From positions 124,001-188,000 of the forward strand of contig QEYB01000050.1 in the NCBI GenBank assembly GCA_017562135.1: a DNA stretch of 64,000 bases. Direction: 5' to 3'. Each line of letters opens with the position of its first letter. Position 1 is the stretch's first letter. The DNA comes from Dipylidium caninum. Taxonomy: Eukaryota > Platyhelminthes > Cestoda > Cyclophyllidea > Dipylidiidae. The notes beneath the pieces were generated by a model. The model searched no databases. It was not told the DNA's origin and saw nothing but the letters and a program-made list of their open reading frames with translations. Positions 40,701 through 49,846 of this stretch are shown piece after piece. A program made the position numbers and the translations under genes.

Positions 40701-43184
40701 AGTCGAATCGTAATGCCTAACTTTATGCCTACTGAATAAAGTGATGTAGAACCACCTTTTCTAGGTGGTTTGACTGATCGACATCGCACAGGGATCGTGT
40801 TGGAATCAGTGAATGAAAAACTCGCTTAAATCGGCTATTAGTAACAGAGACGGCGAGAGGCGGACAGGAAAAGGTGTAAAAATTGAATTGAATTGAATGA
40901 CTTACTTGTGATGCTTCGACGTATTCTAACTAGCGGGATGTCATCCGAGTGAGGCTTGGATTGGGTGCTGTGACTCTCGAAGGAGCAATAAAAAGGCTCT
41001 TCGGGTGTGGAAAGTGGAGTTAACTCGAGTTGACGTTTGCCCGAGTGTGCCAAATGAACCAGTCCGAGGGGCCGTTCCCAAGAGATCATGTCGGAGGGCC
41101 CGGAGTTCTTCACAGCTTGTCGACAAACTTGGATGACTTCTTGGTCATTCAATGCATTCACCTCCGCTTTGTTGGTAGTCACAGAACGCGCTTCAAGGAA
41201 ATCATGGGGGCAAATTTAGGACTCGTACCTGCAGGTCCTTTTCAATTGTGTCCGATATTAGGCAGGATGACCTTAGTCTCATTAACTTGCCCACACATCC
41301 AACTAATCCGCCCAACAGATGTTTCAAGAGAAAGCTAATGCCGAGGTTTCATTCTAACCCTAAGTGAACATCTCGTTGCAAGAGCCTAAGCCAATTGGAA
41401 CCTTCATCTCCGCCACCTTAAACAAGCTAGTGAAAACAGAAAATCGAGCTTTGTTTAGAATTTCACCTCCGTAAAATGCATTAACAAATCCACTTTCGAA
41501 CAACTCAGATGTTCTCGTTCACAGGCCTAATGACCGTGCCACTTTCCCACGACGCTAGTTCGTGTTTTAAAATATGACAGGCGCAATGAGTTGACGAGGA
41601 GGCCGGCCAACTTTCTTCCAAATTGTATGTCAATCTGGGGCAGGAATGAACAAGTTTAGTGAAGGTTATGACAAACTCGACTTATGACTGCTGACATTGT
41701 TCACTCACCACATTCCACCAGCTATTTGGTGGAGTGGGAATATCAGCCGTCTTGATGGGCAGACGGAATAGTGTCAGGAAATTGTGAAATATTTCACACA
41801 TTAGTCGTCTACCACTTGCCAGCATTTTCTTCTTACTTTACTTCAACCTTTACTGACAAGCATGAGTTACGGTGGCGAGAACTTCTTGTTAGCGTAGTGA
41901 TTTGGAAAGAGGGCATTTGATGATAGATCTTAAAAACGGTGAGTTAAACGAAGCCATCGTAAAAGAAGCAGAAGTAACTTACCCTCGTTTCCTGTGATGA
42001 TGAATTTCCGAACAACTGTCGAAAGTCGCGACAAGTCAACCTCCGCAGTGGGCTGTGCTCCGCAGTAGTAGACGCCGAGATCGCTCGACTTCACTGAGGC
42101 AAAGTTCAACAATTCCATCCGATTCTTCGTGTAGGGTTGAAGCATCTGCTCGCCCCCAGCTCTGAACCACTGGTGCTTTTTGCCCGCTATTGAACACTGG
42201 ACTGTTAAGGCCTGGCCCACCTTAACTTGGAGAACTTCCACCTCTTCCGGTTTGTAGGTGAGAGTCTCATAGATGGGAACTAAAATTGCATTTACCCAAG
42301 CGCTTAGAAATGTCCAACAAAAACACAATAGAAATCCTCAGAGTGGGACTCTACGTGTGATGACAAAGTCATACAGGGCTTTAACCCTATTCTCAAGGGA
42401 GTCTCCATACTACTGATTCAAAAAGTAATAGTCGCGCACTCATCTAGATATTACGATGGCAAACTTCTGCGAGCAGCATCAAGTTCTTACAATAGAATGC
42501 GCGCCATGTGGCGGGCTGGGGACACCTCTTGTACAACAGGTAAATTTGACTCCTATGCGTGTCAAAATCTATTTCAAAAAGTATCCTAGCGCCTCACTAT
42601 TACATGTAGAGGCGAGAGACTTCAGGAGTACCAGACGCCTAAACTTTTAGCAGATAAATTAAGGTGTAGTTTAAAACACTTTTGACAGATGTGTGAATAA
42701 CTGGAACTGAGGAGAGCTTAATGTAGTCAAAGTAATAGCGTTATTGTGGGTAATAAAGTGGACAATAGTGTCACCTTTGACATTTGGTGTTATCTGCTTC
42801 TGCACAACAAAGGTGGTCTTCGACACCAAACTGTGAGTCGTGGAGTCGAATACTTTGCAGAAGTAGACAAAAGCCTTGGCATCTTTGTTCAGACTAGTGA
42901 TTGGCAGAGCTAACACAGGCGCCGGTTTGTCCGCCTGGAGGACTACTCTCATCAACTCCCCGTCCTTCATGTCAGTGAAAACCAGTACATCGTCCTGCAT
43001 CGCTTGGTAGAGGGGACAGCGTAGTTCGAGTACATTGTTTCCCTCTCCCCAGGTGCAGATTCACCTGATAGAAGTTGGGCAAAGAGTGGCATGAGGAGAC
43101 GAGAAGGAATGTGAGAATGAGGGCAGGAAGTGAGTAGAGCTGACAAAAGCCCCGATAGCCGGGACTATGTGTCACCATGACCAT
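1202..43184 (-). CDS. perlecan-like basement membrane heparan sulfate proteoglycan core protein (multi-exon, 3' end outside window)
   Basis: This gene encodes a secreted modular extracellular-matrix proteoglycan that would act in basement membrane or interstitial matrix. In order the exons give a hydrophobic signal peptide, about seven Ig-like domains, three LDL-receptor class A repeats, an Ig domain, laminin-EGF plus laminin-IV modules, then a very long Ig-like array. LDLa followed by Ig followed by laminin IV/EGF followed by many Ig domains is the perlecan order. The start at 43,184 is chosen because it precedes a strong hydrophobic stretch ([16 protein letters not shown]); an ATG at 43,178 is an alternative. 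Most introns checked in the repeat region are phase 1. The last exon seen ends with a donor at 1,201, so further exons lie to the left. The laminin-G/EGF C-terminus of perlecan is not seen. The part here may be annotated elsewhere as more than one gene. Family assignment is firm; one continuous transcript is inference. Confidence 0.82.
4871..7690 (-). repeat. cassette 4 of 4: tandem D-C-B-A atypical Ig-like modules (coding)
   Basis: D: about 7,612-7,690 ([10 protein letters not shown]) and 7,190-7,535 ([19 protein letters not shown]). C: about 6,955-7,050 ([10 protein letters not shown]) and 6,510-6,830 ([19 protein letters not shown]). B: about 6,145-6,255 ([11 protein letters not shown]) and 5,400-5,702 ([20 protein letters not shown]). 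A: about 5,190-5,312 (GLSPCGNL) and 4,871-5,113 ([30 protein letters not shown]). The unit is bounded by phase-1 splice sites and is directly followed by the non-cassette tail. Confidence 0.8.
7816..10281 (-). repeat. cassette 3 of 4: tandem D-C-B-A atypical Ig-like modules (coding)
   Basis: D: 10,198-10,281 ([10 protein letters not shown]) and about 9,555-9,880 ([20 protein letters not shown]). C: about 9,385-9,485 ([10 protein letters not shown]) and 8,990-9,325 ([20 protein letters not shown]). B: about 8,805-8,905 and 8,425-8,725 ([19 protein letters not shown]). A: about 8,225-8,345 (GLSECGNL) and 7,816-8,060 ([30 protein letters not shown]). The 84-nt first D exon was found by matching the position and phase expected from the other cassettes. 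This supports the reading of a regular repeat. Confidence 0.8.
10355..13118 (-). repeat. cassette 2 of 4: tandem D-C-B-A atypical Ig-like modules (coding)
   Basis: D: about 13,042-13,118 ([10 protein letters not shown]) and 12,640-12,970 ([19 protein letters not shown]). C: about 12,465-12,565 ([10 protein letters not shown]) and 11,990-12,340 ([20 protein letters not shown]). B: about 11,800-11,920 ([11 protein letters not shown], no Cys) and 11,415-11,715 ([19 protein letters not shown]). A: about 10,707-10,828 (GLSDCRNL) and 10,355-10,597 ([27 protein letters not shown]). All introns checked between and inside modules are phase 1. Confidence 0.8.
13923..13944 (+). repeat. (AGA)n microsatellite
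   Basis: A GAA/AGA trinucleotide run sits in an intron of cassette 1, beside the first exon of its A module. Confidence 0.85.
16090..17600. other. large intron of the perlecan-like gene, no feature recognised
   Basis: This 1.5-kb stretch separates the C and D modules of cassette 1. It is AT- and T-rich with only short chance ORFs on the plus strand. I see no exon, transposon motif or RNA gene. Confidence 0.5.
18511..26137 (-). CDS. perlecan-like gene: divergent Ig-like domains upstream of the cassette array
   Basis: About 18 exons encode roughly eight Ig-like domains. Well-supported exons are 25,805-26,137 ([20 protein letters not shown]), 25,565-25,719, 25,247-25,493, 24,600-25,106 ([19 protein letters not shown]), 24,385-24,508, 22.06-22.41 kb ([18 protein letters not shown]), 21,490-21,780, 21,050-21,200, 20,665-20,840 ([10 protein letters not shown]), 19.45-19.97 kb ([30 protein letters not shown]), and 18,511-18,764 plus 19,150-19,250 ([18 protein letters not shown]). 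Some are ordinary Ig C2; others already resemble the downstream atypical modules. A one-base frame break occurs near 21,646. Confidence 0.62.
26420..28204 (-). CDS. perlecan-like gene: second laminin IV domain and following laminin-EGF
   Basis: Exons at about 27,935-28,204, 27,570-27,670 ([13 protein letters not shown]) and 26,770-27,120 form a laminin IV domain. The last contains [19 protein letters not shown], then [15 protein letters not shown], matching the conserved end of laminin IV domains. It passes into a laminin-EGF ([10 protein letters not shown]...), continued by exons near 26,580-26,650 ([12 protein letters not shown]) and 26,420-26,490. This marks the end of the domain III-like part. 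Confidence 0.68.
28315..29288 (-). CDS. perlecan-like gene: laminin-type EGF modules
   Basis: Exons at about 29,070-29,288, 28,729-28,955 and 28,315-28,456 encode cysteine-rich laminin-EGF repeats: [18 protein letters not shown] with [14 protein letters not shown], then [19 protein letters not shown], then ETCNCK joined to [15 protein letters not shown]. The join at 28,728 uses a GC donor (AAG|GCGAGT). It restores the perfect CxCxxGYxGxxCxxC laminin-EGF spacing in phase 0. The last exon runs into [12 protein letters not shown] and the start of the second laminin IV domain. Confidence 0.72.
30240..34095 (-). CDS. perlecan-like gene: laminin-EGF start and first laminin IV (B) domain
   Basis: The exon at 33,971-34,095 carries a split laminin-EGF module ([23 protein letters not shown]). 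Exons near 33.8-33.9 kb (ESVFPVHFW), 33.35-33.5 kb and 32.86-33.06 kb ([19 protein letters not shown]) and 30.24-30.63 kb ([29 protein letters not shown]) follow. They resemble a laminin IV domain, ending in a laminin-EGF ([13 protein letters not shown]). The exact exon edges of the middle pieces are uncertain. The intron between 30.65 and 32.86 kb contains a mariner remnant. Confidence 0.6.
31540..32420 (+). mobile_element. decayed mariner-family transposon, copy 2, in a perlecan-like gene intron
   Basis: This has the same family and orientation as copy 1. The N-terminal part keeps [13 protein letters not shown], like the first helix of mariner transposases, which copy 1 has lost. From about 31,640 to 32,290 it parallels copy 1 at a constant offset of about 31,517. 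About 5 differences are counted over roughly 415 bases of the central part. It lies in the intron between exons at 30.63 and 32.86 kb, antisense to the host gene. Stops and frame shifts make it non-coding. Confidence 0.72.
34538..34547 (+). repeat. poly-C run
   Basis: A run of ten C in an intron of the perlecan-like gene; a counterpart poly-G run of about eleven lies at 37,784-37,794. Confidence 0.85.
34597..34899 (-). CDS. perlecan-like gene: Ig C2 domain after the LDLa block
   Basis: A complete Ig-like domain sits in one phase-1 exon: [24 protein letters not shown], then [14 protein letters not shown]. Both Ig cysteines, the core Trp and the DxxxxYxC-type motif are present. It is the most canonical Ig domain in the gene. 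An Ig domain directly following LDLa repeats is the conserved domain II arrangement of perlecan. Donor GTGAGT is at 34,596 and acceptor TTTCAG at 34,900. Confidence 0.85.
35555..35686 (-). CDS. perlecan-like gene: third LDL-receptor class A repeat
   Basis: This phase-1 exon carries [18 protein letters not shown], then [19 protein letters not shown], giving six cysteines and an SDE box (GSDEVGC). It follows directly in coding order after the second LDLa and precedes the Ig domain at 34.6-34.9 kb, as in perlecan domain II. Confidence 0.8.
36040..36174 (-). CDS. perlecan-like gene: second LDL-receptor class A repeat
   Basis: This is a single phase-1 exon. It reads [18 protein letters not shown], continues to [19 protein letters not shown], and so has six cysteines and the calcium-binding DCGNGYDE box. 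The acceptor is TTAAG at 36,175 and the donor GTATTT at 36,039. The canonical spacing supports a functional LDLa fold. Confidence 0.8.
36902..37246 (-). CDS. perlecan-like gene: linker exon and first LDL-receptor class A repeat
   Basis: The exon at about 37,102-37,246 reads [18 protein letters not shown] and ends AEW before a GTAGGC donor. It has no domain I can name; its position next to the LDLa block is where perlecans carry a SEA-like region. The next exon (36,902-37,052) contains an LDLa repeat: [16 protein letters not shown], then [14 protein letters not shown], ending ERC. The SDE-type acidic box (DCPDGTDE) that binds calcium is intact. Donor CGTAAG follows the final Cys in phase 1. 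Confidence 0.7.
37482..42279 (-). CDS. perlecan-like gene: N-terminal Ig-like domains 2-7
   Basis: Six Ig-like domains are spread over exons at 41,983-42,279 ([22 protein letters not shown]), about 40,906-41,185 ([16 protein letters not shown]), 39,722-40,018 ([16 protein letters not shown]), 39,363-39,466 plus 38,843-39,008 (LELHCDIP, then [10 protein letters not shown] and TYACRFGE), 38,644-38,753 plus 38,368-38,563 ([16 protein letters not shown]), and 37,482-37,738 ([24 protein letters not shown]). Each shows the Ig Cys-Trp-(Y)xC pattern, though domain 3 is weak. Two domains are split by an internal intron between the B and C strands. In known perlecans the LDLa block is usually near the N-terminus, so an Ig array ahead of it is unusual and could also mean an upstream gene has been joined here by my reading. 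Confidence 0.65.
40030..40900. other. intron of the perlecan-like gene, no feature recognised
   Basis: There is no coding frame, transposase motif or repeat beyond short AT tracts. Similar empty introns lie at 41.2-41.98, 42.28-42.77, 38.0-38.36, 35.7-36.03, 36.18-36.9, 29.3-30.2 and 20.0-20.65 kb. Confidence 0.5.
42775..43184 (-). CDS. perlecan-like gene: signal peptide and first Ig-like domain
   Basis: The 5'-most coding region starts [12 protein letters not shown] and reaches a hydrophobic core [14 protein letters not shown], a classical secretory signal. It is followed by an Ig-like domain with Cys in the stretch LELRCPLY, a second Cys in VYFCKVFD, and an end at a phase-1 donor (42,774). 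Between VNLHLG and [10 protein letters not shown] the frame changes at a run of four G (plus-strand C run 43,047-43,050). Removing one base gives one continuous domain, so an assembly indel is the simplest explanation. A roughly 20-nt intron is the alternative. A TATA-like element lies about 55 nt upstream of the start. Confidence 0.6.
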
Positions 43185-43236
43185 CCGGTGAGCCAGCTTG
43201 CATGTAAAGGAGTGAGGAATGCCGTGAATATAACAA

Positions 43237-43246
43237 TTATATATAG
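43237..43246 (-). promoter_or_regulatory. TATA-like element upstream of the perlecan-like gene
   Basis: On the minus strand the sequence reads CTATATATAATTG, about 55 nt before the proposed start codon at 43,184. That would place transcription initiation near 43,210 and give a short 5' leader. Flatworm core promoters are often TATA-less, so this is only a candidate. Confidence 0.3.
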
Positions 43247-43249
43247 GCG

Positions 43250-44548
43250 AATAAGTTGACGAATCACTACGAAGACTGTTGTGGAGGTGGTCTATGCACC
43301 GCCCATTCATGGGGTCGGCCGGTGTACAACCTGCACCGATTTGCACATCTCCACGTTCATTGGTTGGTTAACCACTGACAAGCTGACGCATCCCCTTCGT
43401 ACCATTACTAATTTGGCGTTACTAAAGATTTAGTGGATGAAATTCAGAGTTCCCAACTATTTCTAGCAAATGAAACCCAGTCGACCGGGGATATACTGTA
43501 GATTTCCGTTTGGTTACCGCACCGGCTTGCCTGTTAATAAACGCATTCCTTGACTATACAAATATAAATGGAGAATCAAACCTCTTACTTTGTTTTCACC
43601 AAAACGCTGATATATTTTTGTTCTTTCGAAGCATATTAGACTAATGTCTAGGTTGAACATCCTCATCGATGTATTTTTCTCCAGAAAAGCTAAATCACTA
43701 GGATAACCTACCGCCAGTTTGTTTATTTACCCTCTGCGGTTTGTACTTCCGCTTGTTTCTCTTTAGTTCTCCAGCCCTCGTTTGTGTTTAAAATTAATTA
43801 GACACTGTGGTTTGGCTCCGTTCAACCCCACAGGAGACCGGAAACACCATAATCGAGTCTTGACTGAAGTTGAGCAGAAATTTTCCCCCAAACTTACTTT
43901 ATGCTCAAGGTTCCTGTTGGAACGATCGTAAAGTGTTCTATTCCTCACGTTCCTTCAAGAATACCATTTCCTATTTATCCGTTAAGGCATTGAAGGTGAA
44001 TTTTTCTGAGAAATCAAAATTAATCTGCCAATCGTCTTGAAAAGTTTGATTGACCACATTCCGATACTCGATTTTCCCCTCACGTGTGCTATTTGAGGAG
44101 TAAATGAAAGACGTTCGCCCGGTTATGTGAAGAGTCGGCAGACGACATTATGGAATGTCCGTCTTACTCCTCCACCTCATGTCATCGTTCCTCTGTCAGG
44201 CTATCAACAAACGTGCGTTAAATCCCTATGACCGGAATACATTCTCATTCACATAACGGACCAAATCGGAACTACGTCTGAGTTTTGGTTTTTGTCCGCG
44301 GCATATTCCTATGCTCCACCCAAAGAATGAATTATGCAGAATAGTCCTCTTTGATGGAACTTTCCTTCCTGCAAGTGAGTTTTAAATAATCTTAAGGCCA
44401 CCAGTTCTCTCCTCTATATCTTTGAGTCAGTGGCAAGGTGAAGTTAAACTTTGAGGCGTTATTATGTGAAATCAGTCATAACAAAGTCATGATTAGGAAG
44501 TCAGGGAAAAAGAGATTGCATGTGAGACAGACCTAGAGGCACTTTAAC
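43250..44548. other. intergenic region upstream of the perlecan-like gene
   Basis: Apart from the TATA-like element at its left edge I see no gene. The region is likely to hold the 5' regulatory sequence of the perlecan-like gene. Confidence 0.4.
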
Positions 44549-44940
44549 TTAATACTTATGCCTTTCCCAAAAGAGCAGGTACCACATAGCGCAGCCGAGA
44601 TTGTCCAGATCCTCGGCCCGTCGGTCAAGCAGACGAGGCATTGCTGTTATCGAGGACAGGACCCAAAGATTGTGCAAGGCTTGAGCCCGCCGAAACCGAA
44701 ATGTGCGGTCACAAAATATCTGAAATAAACAATAAAAATTTTATCCTGGAGCCTGGCCACATGCCAATCTTTGCATTTTGCGTAACAAACTATCGACTCA
44801 CGTCTAATGTGCGTAGCTGGCGCTAAGCAGTTCTCGAATGGAAAAGCAGGTCAAACAGACGATTCCAGTAGCCCGCCTTTGTGGTAAACTCAGGACTTTC
44901 TTTTCTAAACGACATTTGACTATAGACCGGCCAGATGTCC
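44549..44940 (-). pseudogene. unrecognised coding candidate, two exons with one in-frame TAG
   Basis: The 3' exon 44,549-44,719 follows a good acceptor (TATTTCAG) and reads IFCDRTFRFRRAQALHNLWV, then MPRLLDRRAEDLDNLGCAMW, ending WERHKY and TAA. Upstream, a GTGAGT donor at 44,801 closes an exon whose frame runs DIWPVYSQMSFRKESPEF, GYWNRLFDLLFHSRTA, then TAG (44,823-44,825), then RQLRTLD. The phase-0 join keeps one frame across 82 nt of intron, and composition looks like real protein. A single stop interrupts it. It could be a recent pseudogene, a sequencing substitution, or a misjudged splice. I do not recognise the family and see no convincing upstream exons. Confidence 0.4.
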
Positions 44941-44999
44941 ATTCATTGCTGATCTTATCTCAGATAAATCTTTCGTCTCTGTGACCGAATCAGTAGTCT

Positions 45000-47900
45000 T
45001 ATGTTTTAGTAACTTCAAGCGAATAGGATAAAAGAAATAGATGGGGCTTGGGGAAAAAAGTAGAGGAACTTTGAGACCACTCATATGCAATTATGTACCA
45101 AATATCCTTTGTGGGAAGATAAAATGAGCGAATGAAATTCGCATTGCACGTTGCTAGTAATTTGTTTTAATTATCCGTCTTATAAAGGAGGAGACTTTCG
45201 CTTTGTACCTGAACTTGTTGCTTTTTGGCTTTTCCCCCGGTTCCCCGATAAATTTCGTGGTACTTTCCTTGGAGGTGAGTTGTACAATCTCCTGAAAAGA
45301 GACGTGTGTTTTATCTCCTACTGCATTTCCCTAGCGCAGTATAGACTGCTCGTTTGTTCCATTGTCTTTTTTAAAATATGTTATGCAAGGAACTTTCTAA
45401 AAGTTTATTCTTTTTCATTTTCTTCCAGCTTTTTCTCCCACAAGCTTATTCATCTCTTTTTTTCTGTCAAGTGCTTTCATTTAGCGCACATGTCGCGCCT
45501 GTTCTTCCTCTCTCATTCTTTATTCTTTCCTTTTTTCCGCCTACCCATTCCGCACTGCTGTGATTTTTAAACTCCCAACCGATGGCCATCTAATGTAGGC
45601 TGTAAAACTGTCATAAGAAGGCGGCACTACAACTCGGCCTTGCCTAGACACATTGCGACCACCTTACATGCCATAAATTGGGCCCCCCAGCATTGTGGTC
45701 AGCCACTTTTATCTCAAAGCAACTCAGAACCGGCCCTGAATATTGTTGTTAGTCTAATCAAGTTGAATGTAAACTACAGTTGGCAAAGTAGACACACCCA
45801 TGTGGTCGCGCTCCAACTGATTTAGGGTTTGCCTAACTAGTCGTTTTCTTCATCAACATGAAGGAAGGAAGCCGGTGAAGTTGTATACCCCCCTGACGGG
45901 GATTATTGTCCACGTCCATGTGATATCTCTTTACTGCTAAGTGTCGCATCATACTGGTACGAAAGGATTATCATTAACTCATGAAATTTGATCCTCTTCT
46001 GCCTTTGGGCGGCAGTGTACACAAAAAAACCGGGTTTGTTGTTATTAGGCGACTTCTTCCCTGTGTTTACGATTCCTCCTAAGGACGTTGGACGTTAATC
46101 AACCAGGCGCAAAAACAAGCTATGCAACTACCTGCACCGGTTTATTTTTTTACCTAAACCAGGTTATTCTGGAGACGGTGGCGAGACGAACGGTAGTGCG
46201 GGAAGAGTGACACAAGAGTGCGCTTCTCTTTACTGCTGGATGATCGGTTGGCTGAGGCGGAGTTACTTCATTCCACCAGTCATGAATCCAACTGACGTCT
46301 TTTAGTAAATTCTCTGACCAGTCAACCAAATCTTTCGGCCCGAATGTTCATTCTAATGATTTACAAATGTCAGATTGTTATGATATTATTTAACTTTTCC
46401 GCGGGTATTACGCCTAGCCAAAATATTGCATTTCTTTGGCCCGAGTTCATTTTCCATTAGGCCATCTCAACGGGTGCATTTGCTGCCCACAGAAAGCATT
46501 AAATTGTATCATTTGAAGAGAACCAAGCAAGCTTACTGAAAAAGAATGCATGTAGATGAATTCGTTAGAAGTCCATGAAAGTTCACCCCTGTAATTCCGC
46601 GGATTCTCGTGAGCTCTGCAATTCAGACGCGACACGGTTCTCCCAGCTCCTGCACATCAGTAATGATGCCAATTCTAAATTCACGAATCATGATCGCGAC
46701 ATTACAGTTGGGACGAAAACGGCGTACCGGAAATGGACACAGGGGCAGTCTGATTTGTACAAGACACCTAAACATTTACTAAGACCTACTTGAAAAAAGA
46801 CCATCTATGCACTAAACGGATTACATTACAAGGTTGACTCATGAAGCATTTATAACCCACAAGTCTGCTCTTCCATCTCTGTGGACCTCGCCCTCCTAAT
46901 TTATCTTGCGCCCTAGTTTACATTCGGAAATAGGTGTGGGCAAAACTTCTCAGATTTCGATAGTCATGATTTACTAGTCTCCTTTTCCGGATGCACATTT
47001 GTCACGGACACGGCACCTTTCCGATATCAACAATACCCTTCACTGCCGTCACGGCGATGTTGCATAGGTTCGCCAAAAGTTTATCCTAACCGTTTGCACA
47101 AAATCGTATCATAAGGAGTTGGGTAGAGTCTAAAACACCAAAATGTGCGGGTGAAGAATCTGAGAAATTCATGCACTTTTTAATCGCTAAACAGTATAGC
47201 CTTGTATTTTTCTCAGACTCTCCTTACAAAAAATTTTTTGATATTGTCTTTCGATGAAAAGAGGACGAGATCGGATAAAACTCGAAGTACCCGTCTCCCC
47301 TCGAAAACTGAGGCGGATTGTCGCACCTGTAATCTTTTTAGGTTTTTAATATACTCCTTCAGGTAAAAGCGCAGCGCATAATCACTCTTTAGTACTATCA
47401 TAATAAAATCCTATGCTCGATCTCCAGGTGATTCTAGGATACCTTTGGTTTGTAAGTTTATTACTAAGATTTTAACTCAATGTCAGTAAATGAAATGGTA
47501 CTGTAAATAAACATCTTGACGAAAATATCGACATTGAGTTGTGGCATGGTGCCCCGAAAACAAAATTTTTTGTGGACTTTGACAAAATCCAGACCCTGCC
47601 AACAATAAAAAAGGTTGGAAATGACGATTGTCAAGCGACATTAAATCACTCGCGCGTTCTAAAAACCGGTTTAACCATTGGGACACTAAGTTGGTTTATT
47701 CACTTTTTGCAAAACGAGATGCCAACGCGCCTAAGGGGAGCCTCATGTTATGCAACAGTGGGGAGTACACACACGAGTGTAAACAGGCATGTCAATTTTT
47801 GACGGATATGGCGACTAACAGAACATTGACTAGATGTTTATCAAACGGTCAATGACAGTTTTTGGCTTTAAGTGGCCGCACCTCAGTCAAGATGAACTTC

Positions 47901-49100
47901 ATTCATCATTAATATCCAAGAAACTTCTCAAGGGACTACGGACCAGAGCAGTCTTGATGACATGTGCTGATGCCCAATCTGCATTCGACACACCAGCGGA
48001 AAACTGCCAGAATCAAGGTGGGATCCGGGATCATCTTTAAATCATTAGGAAGACTACCCAAACCACTACGCAAATTCACTTCAGATAAACACCCCAAGCC
48101 TTAAATCACAATATGAAGCCATGAACTTCCAAGTTACGTGAAAAGGAGCGGTTGGTTATCCCATCGAAGTATTTTAGGTAGGCCTTGGAGGAAATGTACC
48201 CAAGTGACAGAACGAAATGATCTACCGAATGAATGACAATCGCGTTTCAGAGAATCAAGAACATTGGACTCTGACAAATACAGAATCAGTGATATGGCTT
48301 TTCAAGATTCATAGTTTACACTCCCATCCTACTGATTTCGACTACAACGAGAGCAAAATAGTAGCACTGAGAATTTATCTACCGAAGACATTTAAGTAGT
48401 AATTCGTACATCCGTAAGAACTTCAACATTCAAAACAATAAAATCAAATGTAATGATCAGAGCTCACCCACGAACAGTGCAGGCAAAGAACGTTGACTAA
48501 TACGCACGTTACACGTCAGCCACCACAATGTTCACAAAAATACTATAAAGCGTTATTCGGTACGTTTAAGTGAAAATAACCGAATAAATGAACAAAAAAT
48601 TTGCGGAAACGTATCGGAAAAATTGACCATCTTATGGTGATGGTATTATTCAGACTGTCAAGCTTACACATCAAAAGGTTGGTATGAAACGAAGCCCATT
48701 CTACGGCCAACGTAAGGTCATTACAAAGGAAACAGAGATGCGCCATTTTAATCTATTTATGGTTAACCGCTACTTTAAAACCCATCAATTTACTCCAATG
48801 GAAAACAAAACGAGTTTTTAGTTACGAACAATGACTACGAGGAAGCCAAAATGGTCGCGCAAATTCAGGGTACAAAATTACATTGAATGGTCTGCACGAC
48901 TAAAACGATAACAATATCAAATCGCGAGATCAGACTTTAGAGACGTAACACAGTAAAATACTGTAATATTGCAATGATGGTCCACAAAAGAGAAAAACGT
49001 GGCTTTAGCTGTGCAAAGGCAACAACTTTGTAGTGTGATCCATAACGAAAAGAATACAATGCGATAAGAAAGCACACAAAACGGTAGCAATTTTTTTACA
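45000..49100. other. intergenic region, nothing supported
   Basis: About 4 kb between the 44.5-44.95 kb candidate and TMED2. A pyrimidine-rich plus-strand ORF at 45,151-45,570 is low-complexity. A plus frame at 47.63-47.85 kb (RSKNRFNHWDTKLVYSLF) and a minus frame at 47.21-47.40 kb look weakly coding but have no recognisable family or splice context. Confidence 0.45.
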
Positions 49101-49141
49101 AACGAGTCCGGGGAATTTTACTGCAGGTAATCTGGGTACAA

Positions 49142-49846
49142 TCACACCATCCGACGAACTTCAAAGAAACGTTTAAGATAATAGACTTGGCCCAAACTCA
49201 TTCCGACAATAATAACAGCTTCAAAGGCTGCCCACAAGACGACACGCGAATTTGTGTTTTCGTTTACTGAAGATGTGAAAAAAATGACCTAGCTTACTTG
49301 CGCGATGAAGGTTTTCTCGGACTTCTAGATACTCCATTTCATGTTTGGCATTTAGAACAGCGTTGGAAAGTTCATTCACCATGTCAATTAGTTTGCTTTG
49401 TTCAGCTAAAAAACGGTGAGGATTTAAATATATGGCCTACGTTCTATGCCCTCTTCCTTTTCTATATTCGTGCTCCCCTTTTGAAGGGCAAAATATACTG
49501 TCTTCGGAGTAACTGTACTCATCTTGTTATCGAAACAATAGGTGTATTTTCCCTCAGCGTTAGCAGTGAAGGAGTAATGAGCGCTGGATTCTTTTTCAAT
49601 ATTATACAGAACTTTATTATCCGGGCCCGTCAACTATTTCATGAATCGAAAAATCATGATGATTAAAGGAAGTACCTTAACATTAATGTCGAGGAAACCG
49701 CCCTCTGAAACTTGGAAATGTAGGGTTAGTTTATCTCCGGGTTTGGCTCTGTCGAAGAAACATTCTTCCGCATTAGCATCAATAGTCACAAAATAGGCCA
49801 ATGAACTACATGAAAACAAACACAGAAAGACAACGAGGCGCAGCAT
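49142..49846 (-). CDS. TMED2: p24 family cargo receptor, TMED2-like (4 exons)
   Basis: This is a transmembrane emp24-domain protein of the early secretory pathway that cycles between ER and Golgi in COPI/COPII vesicles. Exons: 49,676-49,846, 49,441-49,633, 49,298-49,405, 49,142-49,266. The sum is 597 nt, so 198 residues (human TMED2 has 201). It has a signal peptide ([17 protein letters not shown]), then a GOLD domain with the cysteine pair EECFFDRA and [11 protein letters not shown], and [20 protein letters not shown] coiled coil ([20 protein letters not shown]) and a C-terminal membrane span ([20 protein letters not shown]) follow. The tail [10 protein letters not shown] keeps the FF and dibasic sorting signals. 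Introns are 42, 35 and 31 nt with GT-AG ends. The subfamily call rests on the MSTxTPK and [15 protein letters not shown] blocks. Confidence 0.93.

Noticed and set aside
45151..45570. 139-codon plus-strand ORF
   Set aside because: Very rich in Phe, Leu and Ser from a pyrimidine-rich tract; no domain, no splice context. It is a composition artefact.
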